Origin: an archaeon
GTDB lineage: Archaea > Thermoproteota > Nitrososphaeria > Nitrososphaerales > CADDZS01
Assembly (NCBI GenBank): GCA_021806865.1
Contig: JAKAPU010000181.1
Location: forward strand, 1 to 5,518
Direction: 5' to 3'
Length of the DNA: 5,518 nt
A program made the translations under genes and the position numbers. Positions within the stretch are counted from its first letter, which is position 1. Each line of letters starts with the position of its first letter. The notes under the pieces are model-generated. The model did no database searches, was not told the DNA's origin, and saw nothing but the letters and a program-made list of their open reading frames with translations. Shown here piece after piece: positions 1-4,867 of this stretch.

Positions 1-2
1 GC

Positions 3-362
3 ATAGCCTACAGATACAAGGAGGCTGGCGCAGATGTCAGATTCCACCGCTCCCTTATTGTCACAGATCTAAGATACATGCTAGTGGACGACAAAGCTTT
101 GGTGGTGGGACTTCCGAGTATTGCAGGAGACGATCAGCCGACGAAAGAAGGCTATCTACTACCATCAGAAGATCTTGCTCGGACAATCAACGAAAGCTTT
201 GAGGAGAAGTGGAAGGAGGCAGCAACATACGAAGATTATGCAAAGGAAGTGCTAACTGATATCAGATCTCAAACCAGAGCAGTTTCGAGCGAACTACTCT
301 CGGCACAGCTCAAAGTCCCCAATAATGAAATCCTTCGCCTGATTGCGGTAATTTCAAACTAG
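3..362 (+). CDS. C-terminal part of a PLD-like (degenerate HKD) protein, possibly a regulator
   Basis: The reading frame is open from the left edge to the TAG at 360-362, so the gene starts outside the window and only its last 119 residues are visible; the ATG at 78 is internal. The segment reads like the end of a phospholipase-D-fold domain: an 'AGADVRFH' stretch, then H15-x-S17-x4-D22 where an active enzyme would have HxKx4D, then 'LVDDKALVVGLP'. The lysine is replaced by serine, so a non-catalytic, perhaps ligand-sensing, domain is more likely. The segment after residue 50 is charged and helical, and the last 30 residues ('SSELLSAQLKVPNNEILRLI') resemble a helix-turn-helix. Archaeal TrmB-like regulators combine such domains, but that assignment is inference and the N-terminal half is not seen. 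A terminator-like hairpin begins at its stop codon. Confidence 0.6.
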   Translation: MAYRYKEAGADVRFHRSLIVTDLRYMLVDDKALVVGLPSIAGDDQPTKEGYLLPSEDLARTINESFEEKWKEAATYEDYAKEVLTDIRSQTRAVSSELLSAQLKVPNNEILRLIAVISN

Positions 363-401
363 ATGCCGCCTAATTCGCTTCATCCTCGGCATCCCCCTTT
401 T
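362..401 (+). terminator. Hairpin plus C/T tract after the first gene
   Basis: A 7-bp perfect inverted repeat (GATGCCG at 362-368, CGGCATC at 387-393) starts on the last base of the upstream stop codon. It is followed directly by a run of C and then four T (398-401). The 18-nt loop is long for a classical intrinsic terminator, and archaeal termination relies mainly on the T tract, so this is a plausible but unproven terminator. It also insulates the gene from the convergent tRNA that ends at 418. Confidence 0.4.
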
Positions 402-462
402 CGAGTTCAGAAATAGGTGCGAGGGGTGGGATTTGAACCCACGAACCCCTAAGGGACGGGAT

Positions 463-508
463 TTCTAATTGGCCGGTCGTGATCATGTGACCTCGTCTCC
501 GAGGCGAT
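463..508 (-). other. tRNA-Leu intron 2, canonical position 37/38, 46 nt
   Basis: This segment interrupts the tRNA between G37 (509) and A38 (462), the most common site for archaeal tRNA introns. It contains a 5-bp hairpin CCTCG-GAGA-CGAGG (504-491) closed by a GNRA-type tetraloop. The exon sequence TTAA can pair with TTAG near the intron 3' end, with one G-U pair, as expected of the central helix of a bulge-helix-bulge motif. The exact bulges come out one nucleotide out of register in my drawing, so the boundaries may shift by a base. Confidence 0.65.
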
Positions 509-515
509 CTTAAGT

Positions 516-533
516 TTCGCGCTAAACGCTTGC
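516..533 (-). other. tRNA-Leu intron 1, non-canonical position near 30/31, 18 nt
   Basis: Eighteen nucleotides separate CGGG (positions 27-30) from A31 and the loop CTTAAGA. They contain a small hairpin GCG-TTTAG-CGC. Cutting at 30/31 gives a perfect five-pair anticodon stem. Cutting one or two bases later also gives a usable loop, so the exact position is ambiguous between 30/31 and 32/33. Introns at non-canonical sites are known in Thermoproteota, but I could not draw a convincing bulge-helix-bulge here. Confidence 0.55.
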
Positions 534-606
534 CCCGCGCAATTGACCAGGCTCTGCAACCCTCGCGCCTGAAACAATCCGATGTGGACTGTTCAAAAAG
601 GTTCTC

Positions 607-1239
607 TCATCCAAGATGCAATGAGGTGATTCCTGCAGTCAAGAATGAGACAGCTATTGCTGCCATCAGAATGTCCATTACTTTTCCTATGATCATTAGT
701 CCCGAAGGCCCAACGAACTTGTTGATTCTTCCGCTTATTCTAAGTAGAATCCAGGCAAACGAGCAATCAACCAGAATCGAAACCGTGCTCACCAAGAGCC
801 CGTAGGGTTCCCTCGTTAGGAGCATGACCGTTGTCAGAGAGCCAGGGCCCGCGAGAAGTGGTGTAGCGATTGGGATCACAGCTATGGTTTCCAGCACTTT
901 GCTAGAATCCATCGCAGCCGCAGTCTCCTTGAAGCCCAGTGGCTCAATTGACAGCGCGTCTCTCAAAGCGAATAGAAGCAGCAGTGCTCCTCCTGCTATT
1001 TCGAAATCCGAAATCTGAATGCCCAAGAACAAGAGAATTGCATCGCCTAAGAACGCGAACACCAAAAGGAGACAGATTGTTATCAGCACAGCCTTGTTGG
1101 CAATTTTCCTTCTTTGCTCAAGCGTGCTGCCTTGAGTTAACGATAAGAAGAACGGAAGAACCCCTATGGGATCGAGGATCACAAACAGAGTCACGACGCC
1201 CGCAATGAGTTGCGTTGCAAGTGCTTCTAGGAGTGCCAA
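607..1239 (-). CDS. MarC/SnatA (UPF0056) family integral membrane protein
   Basis: This 210-residue protein matches the MarC family in length and motifs: 'FVILDPIGVLPFF' (19-31) in the first helix, 'QISDFEIAGGALLLLFALRDAL' (75-96, only key parts quoted), 'VIPIATPLLAGPGSLTTVML' (121-140), and a final hydrophobic helix at about 181-204. About six transmembrane segments are visible (8-31, 50-74, 79-96, 120-141, 146-168, 181-204), so it sits in the cytoplasmic membrane. Some archaeal and bacterial relatives have been linked to small neutral amino-acid transport; substrate here is unknown, and despite the family name a drug-resistance role is not supported. The start is a TTG with an in-frame TGA directly upstream, so no longer protein is possible. 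It lies 41 bp downstream of the gene at 1281-1748 and 40 bp upstream of the tRNA, all on the minus strand. I see no clear promoter of its own, so co-transcription with the upstream gene is possible. Confidence 0.9.
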   Translation of the reverse strand: MALLEALATQLIAGVVTLFVILDPIGVLPFFLSLTQGSTLEQRRKIANKAVLITICLLLVFAFLGDAILLFLGIQISDFEIAGGALLLLFALRDALSIEPLGFKETAAAMDSSKVLETIAVIPIATPLLAGPGSLTTVMLLTREPYGLLVSTVSILVDCSFAWILLRISGRINKFVGPSGLMIIGKVMDILMAAIAVSFLTAGITSLHLG

Positions 1240-1280
1240 TCAGAACAAAACCTTGCGTTGAAGAACTGGATCCTTGACTC

Positions 1281-1748
1281 CTAGTTTTCCTCTTTCTTTG
1301 CTCTTTCTTGTAGGATCTCGTCGATAACAGACACTGTACGCCTTATGTTTCTGAGCGGGACTATCGGATCATATCCAACGACTGCTTGCGTCTTGGAAAA
1401 CTCGGATAGCGGGTGCTTGTCAGAATACTGCTTGTTCACAACGAGCAATTCTACCAGATTCTCCGTGTCCATCTTTTCTATCTCTGATTTCCATCCATGG
1501 TAGAACCTGCCTTTCTCGTCGACAAGAGTGATCTTTTCATCGCCCGAACTTTCTCTCAGGTTCTTTGCCCAGAAATTCTTCACTTCTTCGTCGTAAGTCA
1601 CCTGCTTAGAGTCCAACCTCTTTCGGTACTTCTCCACCGCGTCATTGACCTGACTCACGGACATGTTGAACTCCTTGCCGATGAGCGATGGCTTAGCCTT
1701 CAGTTCAGTCAGGTAGAAGCAGGCCTCTTCGACGTATTCGTCTTCCAT
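1281..1748 (-). CDS. Conserved-looking 155-aa protein with possible N-terminal HTH
   Basis: I do not recognise a named family. The protein is soluble and highly charged, with no membrane segment or signal peptide. Residues about 17-45 ('KPSLIGKEFNMSVSQVNDAV' and the basic helix after it) have the spacing and pattern of a helix-turn-helix, suggesting nucleic-acid binding. Residues 75-95 contain 'LVDEKGRFYHGWKSEIEKM', and 120-155 form a long helical, Arg/Glu-rich tail. The ATG at 1748 is supported by a TATA-like box TTTTAATA centred about 32 nt upstream, implying a 5' leader of only a few bases. It is the first gene of a minus-strand run leading to the MarC gene and the tRNA. It is likely a real gene because of its promoter and sensible composition. 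A regulator role is inference only. Confidence 0.65.
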   Translation of the reverse strand: MEDEYVEEACFYLTELKAKPSLIGKEFNMSVSQVNDAVEKYRKRLDSKQVTYDEEVKNFWAKNLRESSGDEKITLVDEKGRFYHGWKSEIEKMDTENLVELLVVNKQYSDKHPLSEFSKTQAVVGYDPIVPLRNIRRTVSVIDEILQERAKKEEN

Positions 1749-1776
1749 TGATAGCCGAAGAGAGTTGGCGATTCGA

Positions 1777-1784
1777 TATTAAAA
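1777..1784 (-). promoter_or_regulatory. TATA-like box for the 155-aa protein gene
   Basis: The minus strand reads TTTTAATA, centred about 32 nt before the ATG at 1748. An archaeal start site 26-27 nt downstream of the box centre would leave a leader of about 6 nt. No Shine-Dalgarno motif is visible in the short leader. Confidence 0.5.
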
Positions 1785-1889
1785 CTGATCACATACTGGA
1801 ACGTCTCAAATCAGCAGACCGGCGCGATACTGTAGGAATAACCTCTCCGACAGACGAAGATATTCCGAGTGTGAGTCAGGTTTCTATGC

Positions 1890-1895
1890 TTAATA
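1890..1895 (+). promoter_or_regulatory. TATA-like box for the VOC-family gene
   Basis: TTAATA centred about 31 nt before the ATG at 1924. It is only about 16 nt before the alternative GTG at 1909, which would place that GTG upstream of the expected transcription start. This box therefore decides in favour of the ATG start. Confidence 0.5.
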
Positions 1896-1923
1896 GGCTC
1901 CTCAATGTGTGTCCAAAAGATAC

Positions 1924-2310
1924 ATGCATTCTGAATCGAACCGAAAATCTGAATTGAGAATTGGCTCAGTGGTCATCGATTGCATCAACTTCGACAAGAT
2001 GCTTTCTTTCTGGCAAGAAGCACTTCACTATGTTCCCAGAGAACCGGCGAAGGATGGCTGGGTGGTACTTCGAGACCCCGAAGCAAGAAACACCAGTGTG
2101 TCATTGAATCGGGTTCAACCTTCCGAGAAGCTTAAGGGCAGAAATTGGCTCCATTTCGACCTGTATGCAAAAGACCAGTCAGCCGAAGTTGAACGTCTGC
2201 TCAAATTAGGCGCCACTCGTCATCCTCAGGAATATGAACCAGAAGATGACTTTCTAGTCCTCGAAGATCCAGATGGCAACCTCTTCTGCGTTATTGATAC
2301 AACCAAGTAA
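1924..2310 (+). CDS. VOC-superfamily, glyoxalase-like domain protein
   Basis: This 128-residue single-domain protein follows the Glyoxalase_6-like pattern of the vicinal oxygen chelate superfamily. It has 'VVIDCINFDKMLSFWQEAL' (16-34) opening the fold, 'DGWVVLRDPE' (44-53), 'WLHFDLYAKD' (75-84) with H77 as the likely metal ligand, the helix 'EVERLLKLGAT' (88-98), and the closing strand 'EDPDGNLFCVID' (114-125). VOC proteins bind a divalent metal and act as lyases, dioxygenases, isomerases or antibiotic-binding proteins. The substrate cannot be told from the sequence, and methylglyoxal activity should not be assumed. I chose the ATG at 1924 over the in-frame GTG at 1909 because of the TATA-like box at 1890-1895. 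The gene is transcribed divergently from the 155-aa protein gene and appears monocistronic. Confidence 0.85.
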   Translation: MHSESNRKSELRIGSVVIDCINFDKMLSFWQEALHYVPREPAKDGWVVLRDPEARNTSVSLNRVQPSEKLKGRNWLHFDLYAKDQSAEVERLLKLGATRHPQEYEPEDDFLVLEDPDGNLFCVIDTTK

Positions 2311-2356
2311 AGACATACGATTCATTATCTGAAAGAGCTCTCATGGAACCAATTTC

Positions 2357-2361
2357 AAAAA
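2357..2361 (-). terminator. T5 tract downstream of the small ORF
   Basis: The minus strand carries TTTTT about 10 nt after the stop codon of the 2371-2499 ORF, which is where an archaeal oligo-T terminator would be expected. No hairpin precedes it. It is weak evidence on its own, but consistent with a minus-strand transcript ending here. Confidence 0.3.
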
Positions 2362-2370
2362 GAGATTACA

Positions 2371-2499
2371 TCAAGTCATGGTATTCGGGAAGCGCTTGTT
2401 TGCGTCGTAACGGAAGCGGGCCCGGTGGGTCTCAGATACGCTGCCTGACTGGGCCATGAATTCTCCTTCGTTGTTTAGAGCGTTTGATGACCCAATCAT
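2371..2499 (-). CDS. Candidate small protein, 42 aa (or 28 aa from an internal start)
   Basis: A 43-codon frame runs from ATG (2499-2497) to TGA (2373-2371). It begins 'MIGSSNALNNEGEFMAQSG' and its second half is basic and aromatic ('THRARFRYDANKRFP'). No known family is recognised. Three signs favour coding. A TATA-like TTTAGA (2526-2531, minus strand) lies about 29 nt before the first ATG. The internal ATG (codon 15, at 2457) is preceded by AAGGAG with a 5-nt gap, a textbook Shine-Dalgarno. From that ATG onward about three quarters of the codons end in G or C, unlike the flanking gap. A T5 tract follows the stop. Which start is used is unclear. Against it: the ORF is short, and a strong hairpin lies inside it that might instead mark an RNA element. 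Confidence 0.45.
   Translation of the reverse strand: MIGSSNALNNEGEFMAQSGSVSETHRARFRYDANKRFPNTMT
2419..2455 (+). repeat. GC-rich hairpin inside the small ORF
   Basis: GGCCCGGT (2419-2426) pairs with ACTGGGCC (2448-2455) through 8 bp including one G-U. Inside it GGG (2427-2429) can pair with CCT (2444-2446), and CAG (2433-2435) with CTG (2441-2443) around a 5-nt loop. The fold is slightly better on the plus strand, because the G-U pair becomes an A-C mismatch on the minus strand. It may be incidental to the GC-rich coding of the small ORF, or part of a structured RNA. Confidence 0.4.
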
Positions 2500-2650
2500 G
2501 TTTCTATACCGTTACACCCATCAAATCTAAAGTTTGAACACAGCAGCCTCAAGTTTCCAACGGAGAAATCTGTAGTGATGGTCACTTGGCCATGTGTTTA
2601 GACATACTTGCGTTCAACCGACCACTTGTCAAGCGTTATCCCGACGCTCA
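2500..2650. other. Intergenic segment, little recognisable content
   Basis: With 2311-2370 this makes up the non-ORF part of the 340-bp gap between the VOC gene and the NmrA-like gene. It holds the TATA-like TTTAGA at 2526-2531 (minus strand) and a 7-bp inverted pair TTTGATG (2483-2489) / CATCAAA (2519-2525) that straddles the small-ORF start. At 2632-2648 there is a 5-bp hairpin AGCGT-N7-ACGCT just past the NmrA-like stop, which lacks a T tract and is at best a weak terminator. I see no tRNA, box C/D RNA or further ORF of note. Confidence 0.4.
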
Positions 2651-3538
2651 TCAGCAAGGGGAGGAGGGCGGCAATCTCCTTAGGAATTCTTCAAAAGTCG
2701 TCATCTTGAGACCGAACTTTCGTTCCCACTGACCTGCGTCCCAAGTGTACACTGTCCGCACAAGTGCACGGTGAAAGAGGAAACCATCCTCGCTCTCAGG
2801 TATTTCCTTGAAGACAATCTGACGGTGATAATGCTCTGACAGAGTCCGGCAGATAGAAGGATACGTCGTCACTTCTCCTACAATTTCCCAAGCTTGGCCT
2901 ATTGATTCATGCGGATTGTCAAAGGACCATGCCGCTATTCTTCCGATGTCGTCTGTTGCTATATGAGGAATCGGCGTATCTGCCCTGACCGCTGCTTCAA
3001 GTCGTCCGCTTTCCATCCAGGAGGGAGTTGGAAAGACGGAACTTGGAATCCAATCGTCCAAAAAGAAAGGCGGGCGAAGAGAGGTGTATGACAGCCCTAG
3101 TTCGTTAGCCCGCTTCTCAACTTCTAGCTTTGTCTTGTGAATGAGTAATCCATACTTCCGGAGACCTTCGTCGGAGCCCACATGGCTGACAGATCCTAAG
3201 ACAACTTGTGGCACGTTCGCTTTGCGCGCAGCATCTAGTGCTTGTTCTCCTTGGAGTACTTCATCTTTGACCCAAACATCAACATCATCGGTCTCTTTGA
3301 TCCTCGAAAACGGATCTGTGACAAGAAAGAACCCGTCAACCCCCTTGAGGTTTCCGATCAACTTTGCAGAATCCCGCAGGTCGGCGATTAGCGGGGCACC
3401 TCCCATGCTTTCGATCCTTGGTACCTTTGAGGGGCTGTGTGTTATCCCAATTACTCTATGCCCCGCGTTGATTAAATGTCTAGCAGTTGCGCTACCCTGT
3501 CTTCCGGTTGCACCAGCCACAACAAAGGTCTTCGTCAT
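2651..3538 (-). CDS. NmrA-like family NAD(P)-binding protein (atypical SDR)
   Basis: The 295-residue protein carries the NmrA/atypical-SDR signature. It has the dinucleotide-binding loop 'VVAGATGRQGSATARHL' (6-22), 'GDL'-like 'IADLRD' (51-56), 'GVDGFFLVTDPF' (66-77), 'VPQVVLGSVSHVG' (109-121), 'HKTKLEVEKRANELGLSYTS' (134-153) where the helix lysine sits in place of the usual YxxxK, and 'LRPPFFLDD' (154-162). Members bind NAD(P)(H) and act either as reductases on small substrates or as redox sensors like fungal NmrA; the substrate is unknown. The frame opens at a GTG (3565), but the ATG at 3538 begins 'MTKTFVVAGATG', the normal distance from start to glycine loop, and a TATA-like TTAAAT at about 3578-3583 would give it a leader of about 16 nt. 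It is divergent from the classical SDR gene at 3721. Confidence 0.88.
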   Translation of the reverse strand: MTKTFVVAGATGRQGSATARHLINAGHRVIGITHSPSKVPRIESMGGAPLIADLRDSAKLIGNLKGVDGFFLVTDPFSRIKETDDVDVWVKDEVLQGEQALDAARKANVPQVVLGSVSHVGSDEGLRKYGLLIHKTKLEVEKRANELGLSYTSLRPPFFLDDWIPSSVFPTPSWMESGRLEAAVRADTPIPHIATDDIGRIAAWSFDNPHESIGQAWEIVGEVTTYPSICRTLSEHYHRQIVFKEIPESEDGFLFHRALVRTVYTWDAGQWERKFGLKMTTFEEFLRRLPPSSPC

Positions 3539-3565
3539 TTCATAAGTCGTTGTTATAGGGCGCAC

Positions 3566-3720
3566 AGGATATCTGCATTTAACGCTTTCAAGCTCGGCTA
3601 TCTATCACTAAGATCGATTGTTGTGAGCAAGCTCTTAGCAGGGATTAACTTTCTCGCCTTCGATCCTTTCAAGAAACATTAAAGGGAACTTCTCAAAGCA
3701 AACTCTCAGATTATTTTGCT
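3566..3720. promoter_or_regulatory. Divergent promoter region of the two oxidoreductase genes
   Basis: This AT-richer gap separates two head-to-head genes. On the minus strand TTAAAT (about 3578-3583) fits the NmrA-like gene. On the plus strand ATTAAAG (TTAAA at 3679-3683) lies about 40 nt before the SDR ATG, implying a leader of about 13 nt with no Shine-Dalgarno. No convincing operator palindrome was found between them. Confidence 0.4.
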
Positions 3721-4623
3721 ATGTCACACCAACAAAATGGGCCGATTCTAGTCACTGGTGCGAGCAGTGGGGTGGGAAGAGCTATCTGTGAATTTCTCGC
3801 TTCAAATGGGCATTCAGTGTACGCAGGTGTGCGAAAACAGAAAGATTTTGAGGAACTCGCTAAACTCGAAAACGTCTCGCCCCTGCAAGTTGATGTTACC
3901 AAGAATGAGGAAATTGAGCTCGCTGTCAAACAAGTGCATGAATGGAAACGAGGATTATATGGACTAGTTAACTGTGCAGGTGTTGCTGGGGTCGGTCCTT
4001 TGCTTGATACTTCTATTGAAGAATTCAATCGAGTCCTCGGCGTTAATTTGATCGGTGTCCACAGAATGGTTCACGCTTTCGGTCCGATGATTGTGGAATC
4101 CAGGGGGCGAATTGTGAATCTTAGCTCAATAGGAGGCTTCCTCGTTGATACCTGGCTCGGACCATACGGGACGAGTAAACATGGTCTTGAGGGCTATGAC
4201 GAAGTACTACGGGAAGAGATGGGAATGCACGGAGTGCAAGTAATCACGATTGAACCTGGGACATACAAGAGCAAAATAGGAACGAACTTCTTTGATTATA
4301 TGGGAGATCGGATTAACTCCGCCTGGGACAAATCAATCTTCAAAGATCAGATGAAGCAGGTTATAGACTGGTGGGTCAATACTCCGGGAGCCCTGGATCG
4401 AACAAAGTGGCCGGAGCCAACGCCGATCGCGGAGGCTGTCTCTGACGCCCTCTTCTCTGATCGACCCAGGTCTAGATATCTGGTATCTGACCGCGAAACT
4501 GCAGTCGAAGTCATTGACAAGATGCTAAGAAGGGTGATTGAAGTAAACGAAGGATATGTCAATCCACTTTCTGACTCGGAGCTTGCTGCAAGGTTCGAGA
4601 AAGTGCATAACCTTCGAAGATAA
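3721..4623 (+). CDS. Classical short-chain dehydrogenase/reductase (SDR)
   Basis: The 300-residue cytosolic NAD(P)-dependent oxidoreductase has every classical SDR landmark. These are TGASSGVG (12-19) for cofactor binding, VDVT (57-60), NCAG (84-87), N109 in 'GVNLIG', catalytic S136 in 'NLSSIGG', Y149 and K153 in YGTSK, and the EPG turn (178-180). The C-terminal extension (about 245-290, 'SRYLVSDRETAVEVIDKMLR', 'EVNEGYVNPLSDSELAARF') resembles the substrate-binding region of the larger sterol/retinol-type SDRs, but the substrate is not determinable. Residue R38 in 'AGVRK' after the second strand hints at NADP(H) preference. The last codons (VHNLRR and the stop) lie antisense to a recombinase fragment, so the extreme C-terminus may come from inserted DNA. 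Divergent from the NmrA-like gene; a shared physiological role is only inferred. Confidence 0.93.
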   Translation: MSHQQNGPILVTGASSGVGRAICEFLASNGHSVYAGVRKQKDFEELAKLENVSPLQVDVTKNEEIELAVKQVHEWKRGLYGLVNCAGVAGVGPLLDTSIEEFNRVLGVNLIGVHRMVHAFGPMIVESRGRIVNLSSIGGFLVDTWLGPYGTSKHGLEGYDEVLREEMGMHGVQVITIEPGTYKSKIGTNFFDYMGDRINSAWDKSIFKDQMKQVIDWWVNTPGALDRTKWPEPTPIAEAVSDALFSDRPRSRYLVSDRETAVEVIDKMLRRVIEVNEGYVNPLSDSELAARFEKVHNLRR

Positions 4624-4790
4624 ATGTCAGCGGTGTATTCGCTTCCTCTCTTCAGGTTGTCATACCATCTTCGGAGATTAGGATCGTTCTCCAAATATTG
4701 GAAGTACTTTGAAACTCCTACCTTTCGCTGCCTTGAATTTCCATTGAATAGAGTACTTCCAGCCAGCTCCTGTACTGTCTCCGTAGTCAT
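4597..4790 (-). pseudogene. N-terminal remnant of an archaeal tyrosine recombinase/integrase
   Basis: The minus-strand frame from the ATG at 4790 encodes 'KYFQYLENDPNLRRWYDNL' (28-46) then 'KRGSEYTADIYLRRLCTFS' (47-65). This is the pattern of the SAM-like core-binding domain that begins archaeal XerC/D-type integrases, where helices recognise the crossover site. A full enzyme needs roughly 200 more residues with the R-H-R-Y catalytic set. Here the frame loses that character near residue 66 (about 4595) because it becomes the antisense of the SDR gene, so the catalytic domain is missing. No TATA-like box is visible upstream, and an IS110-family element lies on that side. The most likely reading is a relic of an integrated element, cut at both ends. 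Residues 1-27 may or may not belong to the original protein. Identification rests on motif recognition, not on alignment. Confidence 0.6.
4699..4761. repeat. 10-bp perfect inverted repeat (13 bp with G-U pairs)
   Basis: TGGAAGTACT (4699-4708) is matched by AGTACTTCCA (4752-4761). Three more pairs extend inward, two of them G-U in the plus-strand RNA, around a loop of about 37 nt. The left arm lies within the recombinase-like coding frame and the right arm within its uncertain N-terminus. It could be a protein-binding site, part of an IS-encoded RNA, or chance. Confidence 0.5.
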
Positions 4791-4800
4791 TGATGCTTGC

Positions 4801-4828
4801 AGCTCACTTCACTTCCCAGTGAAGAGCT
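4801..4828. repeat. 11-bp hairpin with TCCC loop at the IS110 left end
   Basis: AGCTC (4801-4805) and TTCACT (4808-4813) pair with AGTGAA (4818-4823) and GAGCT (4824-4828). The stem is 11 bp with a 2-nt bulge (AC) and a 4-nt loop. It sits between the recombinase relic and the transposase promoter. There is no T run, so it does not look like a terminator. It may be a stem of an IS110 non-coding RNA or a recombinase-binding site. Confidence 0.55.
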
Positions 4829-4861
4829 AAATTCTTCTTAAGATGGCATGAACGCCCAAAG

Positions 4862-4867
4862 TAAATA
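4862..4867 (+). promoter_or_regulatory. TATA-like box giving a leaderless transposase mRNA
   Basis: TAAATA is centred about 26 nt before the ATG at 4891, so the expected archaeal start site falls on or next to the start codon. No Shine-Dalgarno is present in the intervening sequence, consistent with leaderless translation. Confidence 0.45.

Larger units (their letters stand above)
418..566 (-). tRNA. tRNA-Leu (UAA), anticodon arm interrupted by two introns
   Basis: On the minus strand the 5' acceptor GCGAGGG (566-560) pairs perfectly with CCCTCGC (425-419), with A73 at 418. The D arm (558-539) has the leucine-type loop AGCCTGGTCAA. The variable arm TCCCTTAGGGG (456-446) is the long class II type. 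The T arm is GTGGG-TTCAAAT-CCCAC (442-426). The sequence closely follows the archaeal tRNA-Leu consensus, except that about 64 extra nucleotides sit in the anticodon arm. Removing 516-533 and 463-508 restores the arm CGGGA-CTTAAGA-TCCCG with anticodon UAA, giving a mature RNA of 85 nt, a normal length for tRNA-Leu. The 3' flank reads CCT after A73, so CCA is not fully encoded. A weak T-rich box (CTTTTTGA, about 593-600) lies near -30. An alternative reading uses the 'TTAG' at 466-469 as a UAG anticodon with one intron, but its stem pairs less well; either way the isotype is leucine. Confidence 0.88.

Noticed and set aside
1748..1957. 69-codon plus-strand ORF beginning with TTG in the divergent promoter region
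   Set aside because: It overlaps both the start of the minus-strand gene and the VOC gene, covers both TATA-like boxes, has no promoter of its own and resembles no family.
2415..2460. tRNA-like start 'GGGCCCGGTGGGTCTC' as a tRNA fragment or attachment site
   Set aside because: No D-arm pairing, anticodon loop or T arm follows; the stretch is better explained as a hairpin or as coding sequence of the small ORF.
2483..2550. Box C-like TGATGA at 2485-2490 suggesting a C/D box sRNA
   Set aside because: No CTGA box D follows at a suitable distance and there are no C'/D' boxes; TGATGA alone is common.
4347..4594. C-terminal continuation of the recombinase-like frame
   Set aside because: Below about 4595 it is simply the antisense of the SDR gene, whose protein motifs are intact; no recombinase motif remains.
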